Shown one piece after another: positions 16,789 to 26,900 of a stretch of 64,000 nt of DNA. This DNA is from Bradyrhizobium sp. SZCCHNS1050 (GTDB lineage: Bacteria > Pseudomonadota > Alphaproteobacteria > Rhizobiales > Xanthobacteraceae), in the NCBI RefSeq assembly GCF_032484785.1, contig NZ_JAUETR010000002.1, positions 248,001-312,000 on the forward strand, read 5' to 3'. The translations under genes were made by a program, and so were the position numbers. The notes below the pieces were generated by a model. It had not been told where the DNA came from. It searched no databases and saw nothing but the letters and a program-made list of their open reading frames with translations. Every line of letters starts with the position of its first letter. Within the stretch, counting starts at the first letter, position 1.

Positions 16789-17275
16789 ATTGACCTCCTG
16801 GACGATCTCTTTGTTGGCGATCTCTGCTTGAACGACGTCAATTTCGAAAAGGGTCGATTTCGAACGAGTCGCGTTCGAACGGGTCTATTCCGACGAGTCC
16901 AACTTTCGCGGATATCAAGTCCGTCACACAAAGAGTTTGTTTGGGTGGTCTGTTCTTATGTCTATTCTACAACGGTGCTGTCGTTTGGCACGAACGCCCC
17001 GATTGTATCACTCCGAAGATGACATCTTGCTGATGTCCGCCCGGGTTGCAGTCGACCTGCACCGTGAATCTTCGTCCGGCTGCAATCAAGCATACACCGA
17101 GTTTATTGACCTTGTCGCAACACAAATGCGTTGGTTTTTCGCAATTTAGCCACGACTTGTTGTGCGCCGCGATCGTCCTAAGATCGCGCAAACGTGCTTG
17201 CGCAGCGCAACAGGCTCGCTGAAGATGGTCGGAATCGTTGTCGACGTCGCGCGGGGCGCGCAGAGGAGTGATTTC
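16789..17275. other. Intergenic region upstream of cysK
   Basis: No gene is supported. It holds the divergent control regions for the zinc-ribbon protein and cysK. Around 16840-16900 there are repeated ttcga / cgaac(g)gtc-like words (ttcgaa occurs three times), which may be an operator region. The rest (16930-17160) is less GC-rich and shows no clear structure. Confidence 0.5.
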
Positions 17276-18238
<963 letters not shown>

Positions 18239-18240
18239 CC

Positions 18241-18480
18241 ATGGCCGACCAGCCGCGGCGGCCCCGCACGCTCGCTGACGCCCGTACCGAGGCTGAGGCC
18301 GCGTTCAAGAAGGTGACCACCAAGCCGGTGGAGGCGCCGCCGAAGAAGGCGGCGGTTCCTGGCGTGCGCGAGCAGGTGACGTTGCGGATCGACCAGGACG
18401 TTCTCGAGCACTTTCAGTCCGAAGGGCCGGGCTGGCAGGACCGCATCAATGCGGCGCTGCGCAAGGCGGCAGGGCTCTGA
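18241..18480 (+). CDS. BrnA-like antitoxin-family protein without a toxin partner
   Basis: A 79-residue protein. The C-terminal half, VTLRIDQDVLEHFQSEGPGWQDRINAALR, has the ribbon-helix-helix pattern of the BrnA antitoxin family (VTLR-D-DVL--F---GPGWQ-RIN--LR). The N-terminal half is basic and Pro/Ala-rich. BrnA normally follows a brnT toxin gene, but none is present: the upstream neighbour is cysK, two bases away. It may be a housekeeping RHH regulator or an orphan. A strong terminator follows. Confidence 0.75.
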   Translation: MADQPRRPRTLADARTEAEAAFKKVTTKPVEAPPKKAAVPGVREQVTLRIDQDVLEHFQSEGPGWQDRINAALRKAAGL

Positions 18481-18503
18481 GGGCCGGCTGCATTCTAACG
18501 AAC

Positions 18504-18534
18504 AAGCCCGGAGCTCGTGCTCCGGGCTTTTTTT
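18504..18534 (+). terminator. Rho-independent terminator of cysK and the BrnA-like gene
   Basis: Stem aagcccggagc / gctccgggctt with a 4-base loop, followed by seven T residues, 24 bases after the stop of the BrnA-like gene. Confidence 0.92.
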
Positions 18535-18555
18535 ACGCGGGAAAGACGAAGACGT

Positions 18556-20016
18556 TTACCGGCGGAGCGCGCTGCCGAGCACACCGCCCATCATGCCACC
18601 GATGAAGGCGGCGCCGGCGGCGTTGCCCGCGTTGTCCTGCGGCGGCGGATTGCGATAGACCGGCGCACCCTGCGGCGGCGGGCCGCCGGCCGCGACGTTG
18701 CCCGCCGGCTTGGCGCGGCGCGGCCTGGCCTCATCGCCGACTGCGGCGGTCGCCGGCGCCGGCTGCGGCTCTGCCAGCAGCGCCTTGTGCTGCAGCTTGG
18801 TCAGGAATCCGGTCGACGGATAGCCTCGGGCCGCCTGCCAGCGCTTCATGACGCCGCGGGTCTGGTCGTCGAACACGCCCGTCATCTTGGTGTCGAAGCC
18901 AAGACCGGTCAGCCGCCGCTGCACGTCGCGGCGCTTGGTCTTGTCGAGGCCGATCTGATCCTCGCTGACCTGAGTGCCTTCCTCGGTGTAGGTGGCGGGA
19001 TCGACGCCCTTGGCGACGTTGCGGGTGGCGGTGTTGATGGCCCCGCTCTCGATCGCGGCGATGCGCGCCATCGCCAGCGACTTGAACTGCCCGTTCGGGT
19101 AGGTCGAGAGATAGGCGTTGAGCTCTTCCGGCTTGTTGGAGTCCTTCACCGAGCGCCAGAATTCGAGCTCGGCTTCGCCTGCGGTCACGGTGGCCGTCGC
19201 GACGGCCGGCGTCGTGCCGGCCGTGGCGGCCGTTGCAGCGGGGGCAGCCGCCGGGTTGAGGTAGACCGCGCCGATCAGGTTGGTATGCCCCCAGGGCAAT
19301 TGGCCCTTGCTGGTCTCCTCATTGACCTGGGCGCGCACGGCGGTCATGGCCTGCTGAATCTCGACGCCGGGCTGGGCGATGTGCGAGATCAGCGCGCGGG
19401 TGAACGGGCTGTTGGCGCCGGCCTCGCCGTCGAGGGCGGTCTGGCCCGGGCCGGTGGCGAACGCGATCAGCGTGCCCTCGCCGGACTTCATCTCGGCCAG
19501 ACCGGTCTGCACCGACACGCTGCGGGTTGGCGAGTTCGACTTGATCTTGGCGGCGAACGGATTGTCGCGGCAGGCATCGAGGAAGACCAGCTTGACCTTG
19601 GCGTCCCCCATCGTCTGGTCGAGCGTCACGTCGATATTGATGGCTGAGCCCAGCTTGACGTCCATTTCCGACTTCAGGTCGGCGTCGACCGGCAGCAGGT
19701 AGTTGGTGCCCGCAATGGCGATGCCGTGCCCGGCGTAATAGAACACCGCGATGTCGGCGCCCTGCGCCTTGCGACCGAAATCGAGCAGCTTCTCGGTCAT
19801 CTTGTCGCGCGTGAGATTGGTGCCCTCGACGACGTCGAAGCCGACGTTGCGCAGGGTGGCCGCCATGGCCTTTGCGTCGACCGGCGGGTTCGGCAGTTGA
19901 GCCACGCTCTTATAGGCGCCGTTTCCGACGACGAAGGCGACGCGGCGGTCGGCTTTGGCGGCTTCAGCGGTCAGCACCATGCAGAGCAGGGACAGGGCGA
20001 CGGTGAGATAGCGCAT
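18556..20016 (-). CDS. Secreted caspase-family (metacaspase-like) protein with a peptidoglycan-binding domain
   Basis: A 486-residue protein. The ATG at 20016 gives a signal peptide (MRYLTVALSLLCMVLTAEAA). The peptidase C14 domain follows at about residues 24-265, starting RVAFVVGNGAYKSVAQLPNP. The catalytic dyad is visible as His97 in FYYAGHGIA and Cys149 in VFLDACRDNPF. A low-complexity Ala/Thr linker and a helical segment (EFWRSVKDSNKPEELNAYLS) come next. A peptidoglycan-binding-like fold follows (RRDVQRRLTGLGFDTKMTGV FDDQTR), then a Pro/Gly-rich tail with GGMMGGVLGSAL. It probably acts in the periplasm; the substrate is unknown. Proteins of this design are frequent in Bradyrhizobium. Confidence 0.88.
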   Translation of the reverse strand: MRYLTVALSLLCMVLTAEAAKADRRVAFVVGNGAYKSVAQLPNPPVDAKAMAATLRNVGFDVVEGTNLTRDKMTEKLLDFGRKAQGADIAVFYYAGHGIAIAGTNYLLPVDADLKSEMDVKLGSAINIDVTLDQTMGDAKVKLVFLDACRDNPFAAKIKSNSPTRSVSVQTGLAEMKSGEGTLIAFATGPGQTALDGEAGANSPFTRALISHIAQPGVEIQQAMTAVRAQVNEETSKGQLPWGHTNLIGAVYLNPAAAPAATAATAGTTPAVATATVTAGEAELEFWRSVKDSNKPEELNAYLSTYPNGQFKSLAMARIAAIESGAINTATRNVAKGVDPATYTEEGTQVSEDQIGLDKTKRRDVQRRLTGLGFDTKMTGVFDDQTRGVMKRWQAARGYPSTGFLTKLQHKALLAEPQPAPATAAVGDEARPRRAKPAGNVAAGGPPPQGAPVYRNPPPQDNAGNAAGAAFIGGMMGGVLGSALRR

Positions 20017-20214
20017 CAGGAGATCCCCCAACGATCAAGCGAAGCGTTCACTGCAGCATTTGTCGCGGATCGGCGCGAAAAGTCTTGTTCCCAGGCAAAA
20101 AATCACGCTTCCGCCACAAACCAGTTCGCGGGTGTTGCGCCCGATCCACGACGATCGCGTGTAGCGCGCCGGTTCCGTGATCCGGATCACGCCGCTTGAG
20201 GGCTCCCCGGCGCC

Positions 20215-21105
20215 TCAGGTCCCAGCCGAACTGCCCATCGGCACGGCCCGAGGCTGCGGCGGACGCAGGTTCAGCAGGTTCCCGGCGAGAATCAACGCAG
20301 CGCCGACCACGGTCAATCCGTCGAGACGCTCCGCATAGACCAGCCAGCCGACGGTGGCGGTCAGCGGAACGCGGAGAAAATCCATGGGCACCACGATGGT
20401 GGCGTCGGCGTAGAGCAGCGCCCGCGTCATGCAGAAATGCGAGAAGGTCCCACAGAAGGCGACGAGGAGGATCCAGCCCCAGGTCGCGGCCGAGGGCGGC
20501 GTCCAGAATACGAGCGAAGGGATGAGGCCGGCGATGGACTGCACCACCAGCATCCAGAAGATGATTGACACGGTGGGCTCGGTGCGCGTCAGCAGCTTGA
20601 CCAGCGCGATCGAGATACCGAAGCCGACTGCGGCGGCCAGCGCGATGAGCTGTCCCGGATTGATCGCCCCGGTATCCGGGCGGACGATCACGACGACGCC
20701 GACGAGGCCGAGCCCGATCGCCGCCAGCTTGAACAGGGTGATGCGCTCGCCGAGGAAGGCCGCCGCCAGCAGCGCCGTCCAGATCGGCATCGTGAACTCG
20801 ATCGCCACCACCTGGCCGATCGGGATCAAGGTGAGCGCGAAGAACCAGCCAAGCTGCGCGCCGTAATGGACGAGGTTGCGCGCCGCGTGCTGTTTGAGGC
20901 GCGAGGTGCGCAGCCTGGCAAAGCCGCCGCTCAATGCGATGACCGGCGACAGCATCACCAGGCCGATCAGGCAGCGCAGCTCCATCAGCTCGAACACGTT
21001 GAGCTCGCGCATGGCTTCGCGTCCGGCCACCGCCATCACCAGCATCAGGCCGAGCCAGCCCGTCATCCACAGTGCGGCGATCAGTTTCGAAGCGGGACGA
21101 TTCAT
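20215..21105 (-). CDS. DMT/EamA-family membrane transporter
   Basis: A 296-residue inner-membrane protein with about ten hydrophobic segments in two similar halves, the usual EamA layout. The ATG at 21105 (MNRPASKLIAALWMTGWLGL) begins just before the first membrane segment. The C-terminal half contains RALLYADATIVVPMDFLRVP, a common motif of this family before the last helices, and the chain ends in a short Pro-rich cytoplasmic tail. Substrates of the family include amino acids, purines and other metabolites; none can be assigned. A longer frame to 21312 lacks support. Confidence 0.88.
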   Translation of the reverse strand: MNRPASKLIAALWMTGWLGLMLVMAVAGREAMRELNVFELMELRCLIGLVMLSPVIALSGGFARLRTSRLKQHAARNLVHYGAQLGWFFALTLIPIGQVVAIEFTMPIWTALLAAAFLGERITLFKLAAIGLGLVGVVVIVRPDTGAINPGQLIALAAAVGFGISIALVKLLTRTEPTVSIIFWMLVVQSIAGLIPSLVFWTPPSAATWGWILLVAFCGTFSHFCMTRALLYADATIVVPMDFLRVPLTATVGWLVYAERLDGLTVVGAALILAGNLLNLRPPQPRAVPMGSSAGT

Positions 21106-21315
21106 GAGGTGGCGGGGAGAGGGAGGAGGGCGGCGAAGGCGGGCTGTATCACCTCGCGTGCAGAGCAATGCAAATGAAATCAACGGTGCAGTGCACCAAC
21201 GCCGCGCCAGGTTCGCTCGCGACGGACGCGTGTCATCGAGAAAAACGTGGAGTGTGGCTGTGTTTCGTCCTAAAGCGACCGCCGCGATACAGCCCAAGGC
21301 AGCCAGAGACACGAC

Positions 21316-21546
21316 ATGACCGAACGCGCCGCTTCAGCCGACTTCGTGACCGCCTTTGCCACCGGCTGGCCGGAGCGGGAGCCTCATCTCATGGTGCTGT
21401 CGCTGACCACCCATAAAGGTGTGCAGGACTTCGCCATGACGCGGGAGCAGGCGCTGCTGGTCGCCAAGACCATCAAGCGCACCGCCGCGCAGCTTGCTCC
21501 GGCGCCCTCCGCAGGTGCAATCCCCGGCGCCAAGCGTGGCGGTTGA
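21316..21546 (+). CDS. Small conserved-looking hypothetical protein
   Basis: A 76-residue soluble protein. It has no signal peptide or membrane segment. The central part, PHLMVLSLTTHKGVQDFAMT, followed by EQALLVAKTIKRTAAQLA, suggests a short beta hairpin and a helix. The tail is Ala/Pro/Gly-rich. It is transcribed divergently from the DMT transporter. I do not recognise a function. Confidence 0.6.
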   Translation: MTERAASADFVTAFATGWPEREPHLMVLSLTTHKGVQDFAMTREQALLVAKTIKRTAAQLAPAPSAGAIPGAKRGG

Positions 21547-21552
21547 TCGAGA

Positions 21553-22020
21553 TCACCGCGACAGTGAAATGTTGGCTGCGCGGAACTGGCTGTCGGCCCG
21601 GATCGACACGGACTGCCTCTTGCCGCGGGTGGCGAGCGCGATGTTGGCGTTGAAGCCGGCGGTGGTCGCGAGCAGCTGGAAGTTGCCGCCGCCGCCACGG
21701 CCCTGCAGCACGCCATTGATGCCGCGGCTGGTCTCACTCCAGGTCCCCGAGATGGCCGAGCCCTCGGCGATCACCTCGGCCTGCAGCCCGAACTTGTAGG
21801 CATCGCTGGCGCAGGTCAGGACGAGCGTCATCCGCGGTCCCGAGACGCCGTAATTGGCCCGGCACCGGATACGCTCGGTTGAGCCGTCCTCAAGGGCAAC
21901 CGTGCCGCTGCCGCCCCACGTTCCGGCCATGCCGGTGAACGGGCCCGGATCGGCGTGTCCCGGCGAGGCGGTCATACCCGCTGTCAAAACGACGGCGGCG
22001 GCCGCGGCCCGCCGCACCAT
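21553..22020 (-). CDS. Secreted protein of unknown function
   Basis: A 155-residue protein. The ATG at 22020 gives a signal peptide (MVRRAAAAAVVLTAGMTASP GHA). The mature part starts FTGMAGTWGGSGTVALEDGS, followed by ERIRCRANYGVSG and LVLTCASDAYKF, with two cysteines, then SGTWSETSRGINGVLQGR. The regular beta-strand pattern suggests a lipocalin-like or sandwich fold. I recognise this as a common Bradyrhizobium secreted family without a known role. It lies 22 bases after another small secreted protein gene, so the two are probably cotranscribed. Confidence 0.8.
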   Translation of the reverse strand: MVRRAAAAAVVLTAGMTASPGHADPGPFTGMAGTWGGSGTVALEDGSTERIRCRANYGVSGPRMTLVLTCASDAYKFGLQAEVIAEGSAISGTWSETSRGINGVLQGRGGGGNFQLLATTAGFNANIALATRGKRQSVSIRADSQFRAANISLSR

Positions 22021-22042
22021 CTTCAGGAGCGTGTGCGCGCCG

Positions 22043-22393
22043 TTACAGGCGCGAAGCCTGCCAGCGGCCGCTACAGGGGATGCCGGCCGAGGCGCCGTTC
22101 CACTTGCCCGAGCCAGAATTGCCGTTGAGCTGCCCATTCGCATATGCGCCATTGATGGAGACCTTGACGAGGCCTTCGCGTCCAATCGAACCCGACACAT
22201 TGGCGCCAGCCGCAGAAATCTTACCGTCTGCGACGATCAAGGTCGAGCTGGCCGTGGGCTCGCAGCTGCCACTGTTGGTGACGATCGTCACCTGCCACTG
22301 ACCGTCATAGGGCGACTGGGCGAATGCGGGGGCGGCCAAGCTACCCACCAGGATCGACGCGGCGAAAGCCATTCCAATGCGGTCGAGACGCAT
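22043..22393 (-). CDS. Small secreted protein of unknown function
   Basis: A 116-residue protein. The ATG at 22393 gives a signal peptide (MRLDRIGMAFAASILVGSLA APAFA). The mature part (SPYDGQWQVTIVTNSGSCEP ... GIPCSGRWQASRL) has two cysteines and repeated Gly/Asn/Ser-rich strands. Its opening, YDGQWQV, resembles the TWGGSG opening of the next gene, and both may be small beta-rich periplasmic proteins. A longer frame to 22570 is not supported. Confidence 0.78.
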   Translation of the reverse strand: MRLDRIGMAFAASILVGSLAAPAFAQSPYDGQWQVTIVTNSGSCEPTASSTLIVADGKISAAGANVSGSIGREGLVKVSINGAYANGQLNGNSGSGKWNGASAGIPCSGRWQASRL

Positions 22394-22691
22394 GAATCGT
22401 TGTCCCTCAATGTCGTTTGATCGGTACCTTATTTGGAGGAATTGTGACGAAAATTTGCCGCAGCGCCGCAACGAATTTTTATCGAGCAATTTCAGTCCAT
22501 TAACGATTAATGCGGAACCCGGCTTTGAGCCATTCGGGCGGCATTGTGCGCAAACTGCGCCTTCGCCCACCCCATGAGCGGACGACCGCCCTCATCCTTC
22601 CGCTGACCGCCCATGCTGCCGTTCGCAGGGCACCGCGAAGGCGCCAGCGGGGAGGATGTCCACAACTTATCGGGGCGATGCGATCAGATGT

Positions 22692-23285
22692 TCAGTGCGG
22701 GGTGAGGCTGGGCGCGTTGGTCGCGAACTGCTCGTCCTGCGGCTTGGCCGGAATCGTGCCGGTCGCCTTGGCCGATTCGACGACATCGCCGAGCAACTTG
22801 AGCCCGAGCGGTGCGAGAGCGCGCTCCCACAGCTCGCGCGCGGTCTCGCCCTTCTTGACGAAGCACCATTCCTGGGCGGCGATGGCGCCGGCATCCATGC
22901 GGTCGGCGAGGTGGTAGATGGTGCCGCCCGCGATCGGATCGCCCTCCTTGATGGTCCACTCCACTGCGGCGATGCCCCGGTGGCGCGGCAGCAGCGAGGG
23001 ATGGTAGCCGATGCCGCCGAGCCGGGCGGCTGCGACGGCCTCGTGGGTGACGCGGGCGTGGCTATGTGCCGTGACGATCAGGTCCGTGTCGGGGGCGATC
23101 TCACCGGCGGGCACGACCTTCGGATTGGCCTGGACCACGACCTCGATCCCGGCTGCTCGCGCCGCGGCTGCGAGCCGGTCCTCGCCATCATGAACGACGA
23201 CCCGCGCGATCTCGATTCCTCTCTCGCGCAGCATGTTCAGTGTGGCGACACCGAAATGGCGGGAGCCGACGAGAGTGATGCGCAT
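22692..23285 (-). CDS. Formyltransferase-family protein (Fmt/GART-like)
   Basis: A 197-residue protein with the formyl-transferase fold. MRITLVGSRHFGVATLNMLR at the start and the family signature SLLPRHRGIAAVEWTIKEGD are seen, with Asp in HLADRMDAGAIAAQE. In the Asn-x-His-x-Ser-LLP signature of Fmt and GART the Asn is replaced: the text reads GIGYHPSLLPRHRG. It lacks the C-terminal tRNA-binding domain of Fmt (about 310 residues), so it is not the housekeeping enzyme. It may formylate a sugar or small molecule, or do another job. The start at 23285 is the first residue of the conserved fold. Confidence 0.8.
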   Translation of the reverse strand: MRITLVGSRHFGVATLNMLRERGIEIARVVVHDGEDRLAAAARAAGIEVVVQANPKVVPAGEIAPDTDLIVTAHSHARVTHEAVAAARLGGIGYHPSLLPRHRGIAAVEWTIKEGDPIAGGTIYHLADRMDAGAIAAQEWCFVKKGETARELWERALAPLGLKLLGDVVESAKATGTIPAKPQDEQFATNAPSLTPH

Positions 23286-23984
23286 GGTCAGGGATCTTCC
23301 ACGGTTGGGGGCTGGATCCGGTCGGGCTCTGACCGGATGAAACGGGTCAAACCAAGCCTTGGCCTCCAGGTCAAGCGCCTGCTGGGCCGTCGTCACAGTC
23401 TGGCTTCGTCCGGCCGGTGGAGGCGCTGGGGGATTCAAACGGGAAAGGAGAAAGCTGCTGCGAGCCAGAGTTGGGCGGGCGCTTCAACCTCGCCGAATGC
23501 CGTGGGGCGCCATCAAGGTGCAGGCCGAGATGACCGTGGCGGATGACACACCCTCGTTGGGACCGGCGTCAGCATCAGATGGACCGCGAGGCAGGACCGA
23601 TACCCGAAACTCGCCGAAAGGTTGTGTCCGGACCGGTGCCGCATCGCGGCATGCCCGTCGACAGGCCTCAAACCCCACAGGAGCGAACTATCAATTGAAC
23701 TGATAAGGACGACCGAAGGTGCTATCCTGGTGGCTTTTGGGTTCGATTTGGCCGGTCTGCGAACGCAATTCGCCTCAGCCAATGGCTGAGTGGATAGATA
23801 AACCCTTGATTGTGTAATTAGTTGTCGGTCTGCGTATTAAAACTGACGCTTCTGCATATGACGAAGATAATTTCTTAAAGGCCACGGAGCACAATGCTCC
23901 GGCCGCTCCGCCGCGCGGCCGGATAGCCGGGTGCCGCGCCTGTCACCAATCCCTGGGCAACAGCACCCGGTTATTTGCCGGCGG
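23286..23984. other. Long intergenic region without a supported gene
   Basis: About 700 bases between the formyltransferase start and the sulfotransferase stop. Frames present in it show no family similarity or good start sites. The right part (23880-23984) is rich in inverted repeats, including the terminator annotated at 23874. The stretch 23700-23880 is AT-richer than the rest of the window. Confidence 0.55.
23874..23904 (-). terminator. Candidate terminator of the TPR-sulfotransferase gene
   Basis: On the minus strand GGCCGGAGCA-TTG-TGCTCCGTGGCC forms a stem of at least ten pairs with a 3-base loop and a small bulge, followed by TTTAAG. It lies 81 bases after the stop at 23985. Confidence 0.55.
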
Positions 23985-26900
23985 TCATGTGGATTCCGGC
24001 GGCGGAAGGTCGATGCCGAGGGCTTCGCAAAGCGGTCCAAGATGTTTCTCGTAGCGGCGCCAGCTTCCGATCGACCGGCGGTAGATCGGCTCGCGCACCT
24101 GCATCAGGCTCGCCGTGCGCACCATGCGCTCGGTGCGATGGAAGTCGAGGCAGGCATCCTCCCAGTCGAGGCCGCAATGATCGAGCACGCGGCGCGACAC
24201 GCCCTCGAGGTCGTCGACCAGATCCTCGTATCGAACGTCCATCAGGACGCCGGGCGGCAGCACCTGGTGCCAGTGTTCCATCACGCCCTCATAGCCCCGG
24301 TAGTAGTGGCCGAGCTCGGTCAGGTCGTAAGCAAAGGGCTGTGAGCCGGTGAACAGCAGCGAGTAGCAGGAAACGCAATTGTCGAGCGGGTCGCGCCGCG
24401 TGTTGATGATCCTGGCGCGCGGGAACGCCGCATGGATCATCCCGACGAACAGGAAGTTCAGCGGCATCTTGTCGACGATGCGCTCGGCCTCGGGCGCCAG
24501 CGTCCGAACGCGGGCGGTGTACTCCTGACCGATCTTCGTCATCTCCTCGGGTGGCAGCAGCGTGATCAGATCGGGATACGCCGGAACGACCTTCTGGCGG
24601 TTGGCGCATTCGCCGACGAGATCCTTGAAGGTCTCGAGCTCGCCCGCGCCGAAGACCTTGGAATGGCTGGCCAGCACCTGCTCCATCAGGGTGGTTCCGG
24701 AGCGCGGCATGCCGACGATGAAGATCGGGGCCCAGGAGTCGTCGCCGTGCCCTGCAACCATGCGAAAGAACTCGGGCGTGAAGCGCGCCGCGACATTTTT
24801 CATCATGCCGAGCCGCTGCTCGGAGTCGTAGTCGAAGGTCTTGCGCTTGAGGGTGTTCGCCTTGTGCAGATGCGAGAAGGCCTGGTCGTAGTCCTTCAGG
24901 TCGGACAACGCCTTGCCCATCGCGAAATGGGCTGCGATTTGCTTCTCCTGATCGAGACGGTCGACGCGTTCGAGGAGCTGCCGCAGACCAGGAAGCCGGC
25001 TGTCGTCCGGCTTGAACTTCGACATGTTCGCGAGATTGAGATGGATCGGCGCGTCGTCCGGCGCCAGCTCCAAGGCCTTCTGGAACGCCGCCGTCGCCTC
25101 GTCGAAGCGGCCGAGCGCCTGGTAGGCGACGCCGAGATTGTTGTAGGAGCCGAAGCGTTCCGGCTTGATCTTGATGGCCAGCAGGTTCTGCTCGATCGAT
25201 TCCTCGAGCCGGTTGAGCTCAAGGAAGGCATTGCCGAGATTGCCATAGGCGTCGGCATAGTCGGGCCGGCTCGCGATCGCCCGCTTGTAGTGCTCGATGG
25301 CGCGCTCGCGATGGCCCTGGCGCAGCAGCACGTTGGCGATGTTGTTGTGGGTCTCGGCGTGTTCAGGACTGAAGTCGAGAACCTTGAGATAGTGCTTCGC
25401 CGCCTCGATATCCTTGCCCGCCGTATAGAGCAGGTTGCCGAGCGCAAAATGCGCATCGAGGTGCTGCGGCTTGTTGTCGATCGCCCGCCGGAGCAGGGCG
25501 ATCGCCTCGTCGATCAGCCCCTGGTTCTGGCGCACCATGGCGAAGGCATAGAGGATGCCGGCGTGGCTCGGCGCCAGCGCAAGTGCCGTCTCGTAGTGCT
25601 GGACGGCCGTCTCATAATGGCCGGCGGAGGCCTCGACGGCTCCGATGCTGCCATGGGCCTCGGCGGACTTGTCGTTCACCGCGACCGCGCGCCGGAAGAA
25701 CTCCTTGGCCTCGTCGAGCCGGTTGGCGGTGGTGCAGACCATGCCGAGCCCGACCAGCGCGTCGAACTGGTTCGGCTGCCCCGCGAGGATCAGCTTGAAG
25801 ATCGTCTCGGCATCCTTGAAGTCACCGCGGCCTTGCAGCTTCTTTGCCACGGCGGCGGCGCCTTCGGCCAGAGTCTGCAGCGATCCGGCCTGCTGCGAAG
25901 CGAAGGAAAGCGATGCTGTCGTCGGCGTCACCACGGGCGGAGCGACGTTCACCGGCTGGGGCGGCTTGGCGCCCGCGATCGCCTCGGCAATCGTCGGCCG
26001 CACGGCCTCGCTGCCGAGCGCATCGAGCAGCGGCTTGAGCCGGTCGCCATACATGCGCCAGCGGCCGACCGATCCGGAGAACAGCGGCTTACGGACCTGG
26101 ACCAGGCTGGCGGTGTTCACCGGACGCTCGTTCTCGTGGAACGACAGGCAGGCATCATCCCAATCGAGCCCGCAATGCGCAACGATCTTGCGGGCATGCG
26201 CATCGAAGTCGCGCACCATGTCCTCATACGTCACCTCCAGCATGACGCCCTCTGGCAGCACCGAGCGCCAATGGCTCATCAAGGCGTCGTAGGCCCGGTA
26301 GTAGCGGCCGAGCTCGGCCAGATCGTAGGCGAAGGGCTGCGGCTCGGCGAACAGTTGGGTGTAGCAGGACAGGCAGGTGTCGATCGGATTGCGCCGGACG
26401 TGAATGATCCGGGCATTCGGCAGCGCGAGATGGATCAGCCCGGCGAACAGGAAGTTCGACGGCATCTTGTCGACGATGCGCTTGGTGTCCGCCGGCAGGT
26501 CCGTGAACCGGTCGAGATAGGCGCGCGCGAGGGTCGTGATGTCGGCGTCGGACAGCTTGGCGAGCATCTCCGGATAGTCACCGCGGTCACGATCGGTGAA
26601 CAGCCCCGCGGCGGCCGCGAAATAGTTGACCTCGCCGGCGCCATGCACGGCGGAATGGCTGGCGAGGAGCTGCTCGACCAGGCTGGTGCCGGACCGGGGC
26701 ATGCCGATGACGAACACCGGCGCGTGCGATGGATCGCCATGGCCTGCGCGCGCCTGTAGCATGTCCCTGGAGAACACCGCGCGGATGCGCTCGATCTGGC
26801 GCAGCGTCTGGTTCTCGTCATAGTTGATGCGGCGGCGCTCGAGAGCATTGCCGGCGTTGAGGTGCACCAGCGACCGTTCGCCGTCCTTGATGTCGGCATA

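Noticed and set aside
16828..17149. Small plus-strand frames upstream of cysK
   Set aside because: No ribosome sites or family likeness; codon use unlike neighbouring genes.
24432..26759. Long plus-strand open frame (775 codons) opposite the TPR-sulfotransferase gene
   Set aside because: It is the antisense of a clear protein with TPR and sulfotransferase motifs; high GC keeps antisense frames open. Its translation shows no family likeness.
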